Part shown: one piece after another, positions 1 through 5,265 of the stretch
Layout: each line of letters begins with the position of its first letter
Position numbering within the stretch: the stretch's first letter is position 1
Notes under the pieces: model-generated
The model's database searches: none
What the model was told of the DNA's origin: nothing
The model's input: the letters and a program-made list of their open reading frames with translations, nothing else
Translations under genes and position numbers: made by a program
Assembly: GCA_041476545.1 (NCBI GenBank)
Contig: JBGOTP010000322.1
Coordinates: forward strand, 1 to 5,807
Length of the DNA: 5,807 nucleotides
Reading direction: 5' to 3'
From: JBGOTP01 sp041476545
GTDB lineage: Bacteria; Acidobacteriota; Vicinamibacteria; Vicinamibacterales; CAVVIG01

Positions 1-459
1 GTCTGGCGTGATCTTGACGTTGGCGGGTTTCAAATCCCGGTGGACGATCCCCTTCTCGTGCGCCGCATCGAGCGCGTCGGCGATCTGACGCGCAACCATG
101 AGGGCCTCGGCAATCGGCAGGCGTCCGCGCGCAATCCGATCGGCGAGCGTTTGGCCTTCGACCAGCTCCAACACGAGCGCGCGAACGGCCGCCTGCCCTG
201 AGCCTGGCAAAGGGTCGCTCTCCTCAAACCCGTAGATGGCTCCGATGTGCGGATGATTGAGCGTCGCCAGCACGCGCGCTTCGCGCTCGAAGCGTGCGAG
301 ACGATCCGGATCGCTGGTGAACGCCGCCGGCAGGAACTTGATCGCGACCTCGCGCCCCAGCTTCGTATCGCGCGCTCGATAGACCTCGCCCATGCCGCCG
401 GCGCCGAGCAGAGCCTGCACCTGGCAGACGCCGACACGACGGCCGGTCAACACAGACAC
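1..459 (-). CDS. Serine/threonine protein kinase, N-terminal part (cut by window edge)
   Basis: This gene encodes a Hanks-type (Pkn2/PknB-like) kinase that would phosphorylate Ser/Thr on partner proteins. Reading from GTG 459, 153 codons remain before the window edge. They show the glycine loop GAGGMG (19-24), the ATP lysine in VAIK (K41), the helix-C glutamate (E60) and the catalytic loop HRDLKPAN (140-147) with Asp142 and Asn147. The DFG motif and everything C-terminal lie outside, so any TPR, WD40 or membrane tail cannot be seen. The start is uncertain. GTG 459 places the protein start about 18 residues before the glycine loop, as is usual in acidobacterial kinases, but it has a poor ribosome site. 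An in-frame ATG at 540 would add 27 residues without recognisable sequence. The loop near residues 82-89 (DPLPGSGQ) looks like an insertion and coincides with a dispersed-repeat-like palindrome. The kinase identity is certain; its target is unknown. Confidence 0.93.
   Translation of the reverse strand, partial: MSVLTGRRVGVCQVQALLGAGGMGEVYRARDTKLGREVAIKFLPAAFTSDPDRLARFEREARVLATLNHPHIGAIYGFEESDPLPGSGQAAVRALVLELVEGQTLADRIARGRLPIAEALMVARQIADALDAAHEKGIVHRDLKPANVKITPD
195..214. repeat. REP-like palindromic repeat inside the kinase gene
   Basis: The plus strand reads GCCCTGAGCCTGGCAAAGGG. It matches 18 of 20 bases of GCCCTGAGCCTGTCGAAGGG, a short palindromic element that I recall as dispersed in many high-GC bacterial genomes. 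The ends can pair (CCCT with AGGG). It lies in the kinase reading frame and encodes part of the DPLPGSGQ insertion between two beta strands of the N-lobe. The match to the dispersed family is from memory and has not been searched. Confidence 0.5.
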
Positions 460-585
460 TCCGGGCGTGTTTGATGTTCTGTCAAGGGTCGGATTCGAGT
501 GCCGGTTTTCGCCCCCGATTATCGCCTTTCCCAGCGACATCCGAAACGCTGGTCCTGGCGGGCCCGTTGAGGGGCCGGTGACCGG

Positions 586-614
586 ATTCTACGCCCGCGC
601 GAGGCGCGCGTCAG
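586..614 (-). promoter_or_regulatory. Candidate promoter for the kinase gene
   Basis: On the minus strand a CTGACG box (609-614) lies 17 bases upstream of TAGAAT (586-591), which differs from TATAAT at one base. The spacing is ideal for a sigma-70-type promoter and the direction is right for the kinase. A second possible -10 (GATAAT, 518-523) lies closer to the gene but has no good -35. No test is possible from sequence alone. Confidence 0.35.
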
Positions 615-671
615 AAGAGATTATGGGAGCGACCAGTACAGCCATGAAGGGGAGGAGGCGGCGCCGGCCGT

Positions 672-1190
672 CTATTTCGCGGCGGTTGCGGCGGGCGGCG
701 CGGCCACTGCTCCTATCTCGGTAATCGGATACACGGTGGCCAGATAGAGGTAGAAGAACCCGAGCGAGAAGAACAGAATCAGCAGCCCAATCACCGCCGA
801 GCTGATTTCAAAGCCGTCCTTCCCGATCTTGATGCTGGTCGGCGAGGGGTGTTTCGCCGCCGCCCTGAACTGCATGAAGGAGAGCATCAGTCCCGCGGCG
901 ATCAGGACGATGACAGCCCAGAAAATGATGATGGTGGAGGTGTACTGCCATTCGAACGTCGCGCGGCGGTGCTGGAGCGACCAGATGTCGTAATCCGTCT
1001 GAGCCGCAGCGGCTCCGCGCGCGTCTGCATCGACGAGGGGCGCGCCGGGTTGTGATGAACGCTGCGCCTGCTCCCGTGCCTTGCCGTAATCGATTGGGTT
1101 CGTCCGGGGGACGTCGGCCTGGGCGTACAGCCGGCAGGTGCACACGACAGCTCCGAGCGCCAGGAACGCGAGCGTGCGCCGCCGCGTCAT
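672..1190 (-). CDS. Small two-helix membrane protein of unknown function
   Basis: The protein has 172 residues from ATG 1190. That start is chosen because it overlaps the upstream gene's stop as ATGA and gives a clean signal peptide (residues 1-24, RRR then a hydrophobic core, ending LYAQA); an upstream in-frame start at 1259 lies well inside the neighbouring gene. A polar stretch follows, including DYDIWSLQHRRATFEWQY (67-83). Then come a membrane helix (about 85-107), a short loop with IKIGKDGFEISS (120-131), a second helix (about 132-153) rich in Phe and Leu, and an Ala/Pro tail. The loop-plus-helix pattern, ISS-x-VIGLL then FFYLYL and VYPI, recalls uncharacterised two-helix envelope proteins in other bacteria; I cannot name the family. 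It is made together with the secreted proline-rich protein upstream, so the two may act as a pair in the envelope. Confidence 0.82.
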   Translation of the reverse strand: MTRRRTLAFLALGAVVCTCRLYAQADVPRTNPIDYGKAREQAQRSSQPGAPLVDADARGAAAAQTDYDIWSLQHRRATFEWQYTSTIIIFWAVIVLIAAGLMLSFMQFRAAAKHPSPTSIKIGKDGFEISSAVIGLLILFFSLGFFYLYLATVYPITEIGAVAAPPAATAAK

Positions 1191-1696
1191 CGTGTCTCCA
1201 GCAGTTCCACGATCTGATTGAGGACCGAGATACGGTACTTGAAGAGCTGCTGGGCGCAATTGGCGGGCGCGTTTTTCCTGTAGTCGGCGGTGTCAAGACT
1301 GCGCAGTTTGTGAAGCCTGACGACCACGTCGTCAACCCGATCGCTCTCGCTGGCGAGCCACGCGGGGATCGCACAGTCGGCTGACGATGCTGCCGTGCCG
1401 CCCTGGTCGGACGCTCCTGACGGCGCAGGCCTGGGCGGCACGCTGCTGCCGCCGCCCTGGTTGCTGCGGGAACGCGGCTCGACCTGCGTGGGCGGCTGTG
1501 CCGGCGTGTCGGGACGGCCTCTCCCGGCGGGTTTCGGCGGCGGCAGCGGCGGCACCGCCGGCGGCGGCTTCGGCACCTGGTCGATCTGCGTCGGCGGCGA
1601 CGGCCGCTGGCCGGCTTCGCTCACCGAGCGGCTGGACGCGGCTGCGACGAGCACGAGGCACGCGCATGGAAACAGGATGTACTTGTACACCGACAT
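1187..1696 (-). CDS. Secreted proline-rich protein of unknown function
   Basis: The protein has 169 residues. ATG 1696 is preceded by a strong ribosome site (AAGGAG, 7 bases before the start). Residues 1-29 look like a signal peptide (VYKY, then ILFPCACLVLVAAA); there is no convincing lipobox even though Cys11 and Cys13 lie in the core. Residues 31-92 are low-complexity and rich in Pro, Gln and Gly, typical of a flexible periplasmic linker. Residues 105-169 look folded and mainly helical, and carry two cysteines (Cys108, Cys147) that could form a disulfide after export. The stop overlaps the start of the downstream membrane-protein gene by four bases (ATGA), so the two are probably translationally coupled. 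The gene has its own strong promoter. I do not recognise the C-terminal domain, and the proline-rich part will give false database hits. Confidence 0.8.
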   Translation of the reverse strand: MSVYKYILFPCACLVLVAAASSRSVSEAGQRPSPPTQIDQVPKPPPAVPPLPPPKPAGRGRPDTPAQPPTQVEPRSRSNQGGGSSVPPRPAPSGASDQGGTAASSADCAIPAWLASESDRVDDVVVRLHKLRSLDTADYRKNAPANCAQQLFKYRISVLNQIVELLETR

Positions 1697-1739
1697 GGCG
1701 GATCTCCTTGCGGTTGTGCGAGGGTTTCTGGCCGCTACA

Positions 1740-1768
1740 AGTAAAGGCCGGCCTCATACAGGTGTCAA
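1740..1768 (-). promoter_or_regulatory. Near-consensus promoter of the two-gene envelope operon
   Basis: On the minus strand a perfect TTGACA (1763-1768) is followed by exactly 17 bases and TTTACT (1740-1745, four of six matches to TATAAT). Transcription would begin near 1733, giving a leader of about 36 bases that contains the AAGGAG ribosome site of the 1696 start. This is the best sigma-70-type promoter in the window. Confidence 0.68.
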
Positions 1769-1796
1769 CGAATTCCCGGCGCGGGCGAACAGCGTC

Positions 1797-1813
1797 GGTG
1801 TCTGTCTGACACC
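1797..1813. promoter_or_regulatory. GGTGTC/GACACC inverted repeat, possible operator
   Basis: Six-base arms GGTGTC (1797-1802) and GACACC (1808-1813) flank TGTCT. The palindrome lies 28 bases upstream of the -35 box of the envelope-operon promoter, a usual place for an activator site. Symmetric six-base arms with a five-base gap suit a dimeric regulator. It could also be a degenerate REP-type palindrome. No cognate protein can be named. Confidence 0.35.
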
Positions 1814-1825
1814 CGGCCGCGATCA

Positions 1826-2014
1826 GTTGCCCGCCGCCCTTTGAATGATTGCCGCGCGAACTCTCAACGTTGACGTCGCGTTTTGGCGGATTGCCGCGTC
1901 GTCCCTCAGATTGCTGCGTCGTCGCACTCAGTTGTTGGCCGGCACTCCCCCATTGCTGCGTCGGCCGTCCCGATTGTTGGCCGGCACTCCCCCATTGCTG
2001 CGACCTCGTGCACG
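1826..2014. repeat. Array of nine degenerate units with a 21-base period
   Basis: The tetramer ATTG or GTTG recurs at 1826, 1848, 1869, 1890, 1910, 1931, 1952, 1973 and 1994, at intervals of 22, 21, 21, 20, 21, 21, 21 and 21. Several units continue as GCTGCGTCG or GCCGCG; others as TTGGCCGGCACTCCCC. The latter form part of a perfect 29-base direct repeat (1932-1960 and 1974-2002, offset 42, two units). Paired GGCCG and CGGCC segments could also fold into hairpins. Because 21 is a multiple of three, several frames stay open and spell heptapeptide repeats (Cys-rich, Leu-rich or Gln-Gln), but none has a convincing start or folded domain. The array fills the gap between the envelope-operon promoter and the winged-helix gene and is best read as non-coding. 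Confidence 0.65.
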
Positions 2015-2073
2015 GTTTTTTCCGCCGCGTGAAGACGTGGCCACTCGCCGGACGTACGATTCGGGCGAAGGCG

Positions 2074-3519
2074 ATGGTGCACCCCAGCAGCGACGTCTAC
2101 CGCTTCGGTCCGTTCGAGCTCAATCCGGCGCATCGTCGTCTGATTCGCGGACGTGAGCCCGTCGCGCTTCCCGATCGACATCTCCAGATTCTTCGGGTGC
2201 TGGCGTCAAACGCCGGGCACATCGTGACAAAAGAGGCGCTGATCGAGGCCGTGTGGCGAGGTGTGGCCGTCGCCGACAGCAGCGTCGAACGTGGCATCTG
2301 GAACGTGCGGAAGGCGCTCGGCAGCCTGCCGGGCGGCGAGCCGTACATCGAAACCCTCGCGCGGCAGGGCTACCGGTTCGTGGCGCCCGTTGAACGCGGG
2401 CAGCCACTCCAATCGAACGCGGCGATCGACGAGCTGCTCGCACCGTATCGTGCGTTCGTCGACGGACGCGCGGCGCTCGAGGCGCTCGATCGTGACGCGG
2501 TGGTTCTGGCGCGCCGGGTGTTTGCGGAAGTGCTGCGCGCCGCGCCCCACCATCCGGAGGCACATATCGGCATGGCGAACGCCTGCGTGCTCGGTTTCGA
2601 ATCGACGCGAGCGGACGCGGTGCCGGATCTGGCGGCATTGCAGCAGGCCAGTCATCACGCACGCGAGGGCTGCCGGCTCGATCCGTCCTCGGGCGACGCG
2701 TGGAGCACGCTCGGCATCGTCCTCCATCGGAACGGCGATGCGCGCGAGGCGACGGCGGCCGCGCGCAAAGCCGTCAGGCTCGAACCGGACGACTGGCGTC
2801 ATTACGTGCGTCTCGCCTTCGTGAGTTGGGGCGAGGAGCGCCTGCGCTCGGCAAACCGCGTATTGACGCTCTGTCCCGGGCTGGCCTTCGCGCACTGGTT
2901 TGCGGCCACGGTCTTTGTCGCCCGCCAGGCGTTTGATATGGCGATCGAGCAACTGCGCGCGGGATGCACGGCGCAGGATGCGCAGCGCAAGGCGGCGGGC
3001 CGATTCCATGCTGTCGGATTGCATCTGCTGCACGGACTCGTGCTGGCAGCCCGTGGCGCAGTAGACAATGCGCTCGCGGAATTCTCGCGCGAGCTCGCAT
3101 TGGAGGATGACGCTCACGTATATGCGCGCGAATGCGGCGCCACGACCAGGTACGCGATCGGCGCGCTGCGCCTTCGCCAGGGTCGTCGCGATGACGCTGA
3201 AGCGGCGTTTCATGAAGCGCTAACGCGCGTGCCCGGCCATGCGCTTGCCGCTGTTGGTCTCGCGGCCATCTCCCCGTCATCGGACGCGCAGGCGACACGC
3301 CCCGACACGAACACGGTCGACGCCGCTATGGTGAAGGCTGCGGCGCTCGCGCTCGCGGGTCAGCACCATGAAGCTGCGAGTGTGTACGGCGACGCCCTCG
3401 CCCAAGTGGATCCCGGTTCCGCCGGATGGCTGTTGCCGGTGGAACCGCTGCTCCACGTCAGTGGCCATCCCGATGCATGGGCGCAGACGCTCGCGACCCT
3501 CCGCCATCGAGCCGTCTGA
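2074..3519 (+). CDS. Winged-helix regulator with TPR-like repeats
   Basis: This 481-residue cytoplasmic protein begins with an OmpR/CadC-type winged-helix DNA-binding domain (about 8-107). Visible landmarks are YRFGPFEL at the N-terminal strands, LPDRHLQILRVLASNAGHIVT leading into the first helices, the AVW of helix two, a recognition helix around DSSVERGIWNVRKAL (68-82) and the wing ETLARQGYRFVAP (93-105). The rest is helical with TPR-like units (about 140-175, 208-238, 313-345, 358-390 and 415-445), including DAWSTLGIVLHRNGDAREA and ALRLRQGRRDDAEAAFHEAL. No membrane helix is seen, so unlike CadC it should be soluble, with the repeats sensing a protein partner. ATG 2074 begins just before the domain; GAAGG lies only two bases upstream, so GTG 2077 is also possible. 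The frame stays open back to 1849, but that part is the 21-base array. The regulated genes are unknown; the adjacent array and divergent operon are candidates. Confidence 0.88.
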   Translation: MVHPSSDVYRFGPFELNPAHRRLIRGREPVALPDRHLQILRVLASNAGHIVTKEALIEAVWRGVAVADSSVERGIWNVRKALGSLPGGEPYIETLARQGYRFVAPVERGQPLQSNAAIDELLAPYRAFVDGRAALEALDRDAVVLARRVFAEVLRAAPHHPEAHIGMANACVLGFESTRADAVPDLAALQQASHHAREGCRLDPSSGDAWSTLGIVLHRNGDAREATAAARKAVRLEPDDWRHYVRLAFVSWGEERLRSANRVLTLCPGLAFAHWFAATVFVARQAFDMAIEQLRAGCTAQDAQRKAAGRFHAVGLHLLHGLVLAARGAVDNALAEFSRELALEDDAHVYARECGATTRYAIGALRLRQGRRDDAEAAFHEALTRVPGHALAAVGLAAISPSSDAQATRPDTNTVDAAMVKAAALALAGQHHEAASVYGDALAQVDPGSAGWLLPVEPLLHVSGHPDAWAQTLATLRHRAV

Positions 3520-3523
3520 CCCC

Positions 3524-3550
3524 CTTTCAAGACTTTTTCAGGATTTTTCA
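3524..3550. other. Three phased T-tracts in an intergenic gap
   Basis: Just after the regulator's stop, CTTTCAA, CTTTTTCA and ATTTTTCA end at 3530, 3540 and 3550, about one helical turn apart. Phased A/T tracts of this kind bend DNA and can act as UP-like elements. No clear -35/-10 pair follows before the next gene. The T-runs have no hairpin before them, so an intrinsic terminator is unlikely. Confidence 0.3.
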
Positions 3551-3634
3551 AGCTCGCCGGGAAAGACTTCCACCGGCCCGCCGATCGAGCATACGGCCCT
3601 CAACGAGGCATTCCGCCTCAAGGAGGATACGGAA

Positions 3635-4366
3635 GTGAGAACGATCGAAACACGTCGGTACGAAATGCTCGTTCGGGTTCGTGAGTTTGGTGAGGCACAT
3701 GGTCACCTGTTTCCGGAATCGAGTCTTGCGGGAGAGATGTTCGGGACGGTCGGGACGGCGGTCAAGGAGTTGAGTGAGCACGCCGTCTCGAAGATGTCGA
3801 CCGCGCGGGGCGGTCGGAGCACGAGGACACTCGCGCGTGAGGCGCTGCTCGATCGGCTCGAAACGATCAGCCGCACCGCGCGCGCGATCGGAGAAGACAC
3901 GGCTGGTCTGGTGGATAAGTTCGAGCTTCCGGACCCGCCGACGGACCAGGCGTTGCTCACGGCCGGACGCCTGTTCGCGCGCGATGGGGAGGAGTTCAAG
4001 GGTCAATTCATCGCGCACGCCATGCCGCCGGCGTTTCTGGCGGACCTGGCGCACCTCGTCGAGCGCTTCGAGGAGGCGATTCGCGGCCGCGAGGCCGATC
4101 GGGATGAGAACACCGCCGCGAGAGCCAGCATCGAAGCGGCGTTGACGTCCGGTTTCGCGGCAGTGAAGAAGCTGGACGTCCTCGTCGCCAACCGCCTGCA
4201 CGACGATCCGGTGGTGATGGCCGTCTGGAAGCGCGATCGGCGGGTGGCGTATCCGTGGCGGACAAAGGCCGCAGCGGCGACGCCGGCGCCGGCGGTCTCC
4301 CCGCCCGCACCCGCGGTGCCGGCGGCGACGCCTGCACCGGCCGTAGCGGCACCCCAGGCGACGTAG
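3635..4366 (+). CDS. Conserved-looking helical protein of unknown function
   Basis: The protein has 243 residues. GTG 3635 is chosen because AAGGAGG (3620-3626) sits eight bases before it and the product opens in an ordered way (RTIETRRYEMLVRVREFG). The frame is open further upstream, but that part overlaps the regulator gene out of frame. Residues 1-205 look like a mostly helical cytoplasmic domain without signal peptide or membrane segment. Recognisable stretches are EALLDRLETISRTARAI (69-85), LVDKFELPDPPTDQALLTAG (92-111) and VANRLHDDPVVMAVWKRDRR (184-203). Residues 211-243 are an Ala/Pro tail. From memory, similar proteins occur in other acidobacterial genomes without an assigned role; I know no enzyme motif in them. 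It follows the regulator on the same strand at a 115-base gap and ends at a strong hairpin, so it may be read from its own promoter or by read-through. Confidence 0.82.
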   Translation: MRTIETRRYEMLVRVREFGEAHGHLFPESSLAGEMFGTVGTAVKELSEHAVSKMSTARGGRSTRTLAREALLDRLETISRTARAIGEDTAGLVDKFELPDPPTDQALLTAGRLFARDGEEFKGQFIAHAMPPAFLADLAHLVERFEEAIRGREADRDENTAARASIEAALTSGFAAVKKLDVLVANRLHDDPVVMAVWKRDRRVAYPWRTKAAAATPAPAVSPPAPAVPAATPAPAVAAPQAT

Positions 4367-4374
4367 CCGGCTTC

Positions 4375-4407
4375 GTGAGGGCCAGGCCGCGCACGCCTGG
4401 CCCTCAC
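4375..4407 (+). terminator. Perfect 13-bp hairpin, likely transcription terminator
   Basis: GTGAGGGCCAGGC (4375-4387) and GCCTGGCCCTCAC (4395-4407) are exact reverse complements around a seven-base loop. The hairpin begins eight bases after the stop of the 3635 gene. It has no downstream T-run (CTTGCC follows), so it may end transcription inefficiently or mainly protect the 3' end of the message. Confidence 0.6.
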
Positions 4408-4666
4408 TTGCCGAATGAGCGAACGCGAGATGGTCACGTCCACAGTGAGAGCGGAGTTGCCAAGTTCGGTAGACCACCGGCCCTCTAAGGCGCTCTGCGG
4501 CCCTGCACCAAAATGCAACCGACTGCAATACGCTGTCTTGTCATCGTTTAGCCGATTGACTGACTGCACGACATCGCAAGAAAATGCACCAGATCGCGAA
4601 TCGAAGTGACGCCAGGAGTGACACCGCTCTTGGGGGCGATAAACCGAGATCGAAAAGGAGCGCTGC
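4408..4666. other. Intergenic stretch with little recognisable content
   Basis: No supported gene lies here. Base composition falls to about half G+C at 4501-4560, against roughly three quarters in parts of the thiolase gene. The only structures seen are two copies of AAAATGCA (at about 4511 and 4581) and a weak stem (CCAGGAG 4612-4618 with CTCTTGG 4627-4633, one G-T pair) in the leader of the next gene. AAAAGGAG just before 4667 is that gene's ribosome site. No convincing promoter was found. Confidence 0.5.
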
Positions 4667-5044
4667 ATGCGTACGTTGATACTGACCTTGGCGGTTATCG
4701 CGTCAGCAACGGCTCAAGCGCAATCCCCAACCTACCAGCGTGGGGACCAAGTGCGAATCAAGGCGCCAACGAATCCGTCGGACCCCCTGGCAAGTCCGCT
4801 GGTCCTGCGGGTGGTGGCCATTCCTAACGATCGCATTCGTGTCGATGATTCAACGGTCTACATCAACGACGTGTCAGTTGTTGGGTTCTCCCGCGATTTT
4901 CTCGCGCGTGTGGCCACATCTCAACGGACGCCGCAGACAGTGCCAGAAGGCCACTACTTCGTGATGGGGGAGAGACGAGTCAATCAAGACATTGACGAGT
5001 ACTGGGGTCAGCACTCAGCAACAAGTCTGGAACCAGCGCGATAA
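4667..5044 (+). CDS. Secreted signal-peptidase-I-like (S26) protein lacking the catalytic dyad
   Basis: The protein has 125 residues from ATG 4667, which follows AAAAGGAG at good spacing. Residues 1-18 are a signal peptide ending AQA. The rest follows the order of signal peptidase I boxes: RGDQVRI (25-31) for box C, LRVVAIPNDRIRV then VYIND (47-68) for box D, VPEGHYFVMG (92-101), and GERRVNQDIDEYWG (101-114) for the box E pattern GDNRxxSxDSRxWG. Two catalytic parts are missing. The box B segment with the nucleophilic serine (SGSMxPTL) is absent, since only about five residues separate the signal peptide from box C. The box D general-base lysine (KRxxGxPGD) is Leu47. At 125 residues it is far shorter than an active enzyme, and it is exported rather than membrane-anchored. 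It is probably a non-catalytic relative, perhaps peptide-binding; the role is inference. Convergent with the remnant at 5060-5257. Confidence 0.78.
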   Translation: MRTLILTLAVIASATAQAQSPTYQRGDQVRIKAPTNPSDPLASPLVLRVVAIPNDRIRVDDSTVYINDVSVVGFSRDFLARVATSQRTPQTVPEGHYFVMGERRVNQDIDEYWGQHSATSLEPAR

Positions 5045-5059
5045 GGGATTGCCGATCGC

Positions 5060-5257
5060 TCACTCAGGAGGCGTTCCGCCGAACCTTTCGATGGCGACAT
5101 CGACGTGACACACCTGATCGTCCGGCCCACGCCACGCGTGTTCCATCGTTACGATTTGACCGCCTGAATTCAATCGGTTACCGCACGGCGCACCGACACG
5201 TTTTTCGAACGGGCTAGGAATATCGTGGCGCTCAGGTACAACTAGGGCCCAGTAGAA
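5060..5257 (-). pseudogene. Start-less protein-like frame, probable C-terminal gene remnant
   Basis: An open frame of 65 codons runs from just after an upstream stop (TGA 5258-5260) to TGA 5060-5062. Its translation looks protein-like: it includes VVPERHDIPSPFEKRVGAPC, NRLNSGGQIVTMEHAWRGP and DDQVCHVDVAIERFGGTPPE. It has no ATG or GTG near its head; the first ATG (5146) would leave only 28 residues and the TTG at 5173 only 37. The upstream side runs straight into the thiolase start. It therefore looks like the tail of a gene whose front was lost. I do not recognise the family. Caution: the opposite strand of 5057-5167 also reads plausibly, and short frames can look coding by chance. Confidence 0.4.
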
Positions 5258-5258
5258 T
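5253..5258 (+). promoter_or_regulatory. -10 box seven bases before the thiolase start
   Basis: TAGAAT (one mismatch to TATAAT) ends at 5258, and the thiolase ATG begins at 5266. Transcription starting about seven bases after the box would begin at or next to the A of ATG, giving a leaderless message. This fits the lack of any Shine-Dalgarno sequence before the ATG. The -35 region (near 5230) is poor. Confidence 0.45.
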
Positions 5259-5265
5259 CACGTTC

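Noticed and set aside
30..437. Minus-strand frame of 135 codons in the kinase region.
   Set aside because: It is out of frame with the kinase, whose glycine loop and HRD motif are unmistakable in the neighbouring frame.
1395..1844. Gly-rich plus-strand open frame (149 codons).
   Set aside because: It is the antisense of the proline-rich segment of the 1187-1696 gene.
1847..2002. CRISPR-like array.
   Set aside because: The units are contiguous and degenerate with a 21-base period and no unique spacers between identical repeats, and no cas genes are present.
1849..2073. In-frame N-terminal extension of the winged-helix regulator with a Cys-rich heptapeptide repeat.
   Set aside because: It is the 21-base array read in one frame; other frames are equally open, there is no ribosome site at 1849, and the DNA-binding domain begins right after ATG 2074.
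2206..3213. Long minus-strand open frame (335 codons) opposite the regulator gene.
   Set aside because: It is an Arg-rich shadow caused by high G+C in third codon positions of the plus-strand gene, with no recognisable domain.
3548..4528. Minus-strand open frame (326 codons) opposite the 3635 gene.
   Set aside because: It is Arg/His-rich and runs through a hairpin and an intergenic gap; the plus strand has a clear ribosome site and a protein-like composition.
4415..4609. Plus-strand open frame of 64 codons in the gap after the hairpin.
   Set aside because: It has no ribosome site, no recognisable pattern, and a composition unlike its neighbours; it is a chance frame in an intergenic stretch.
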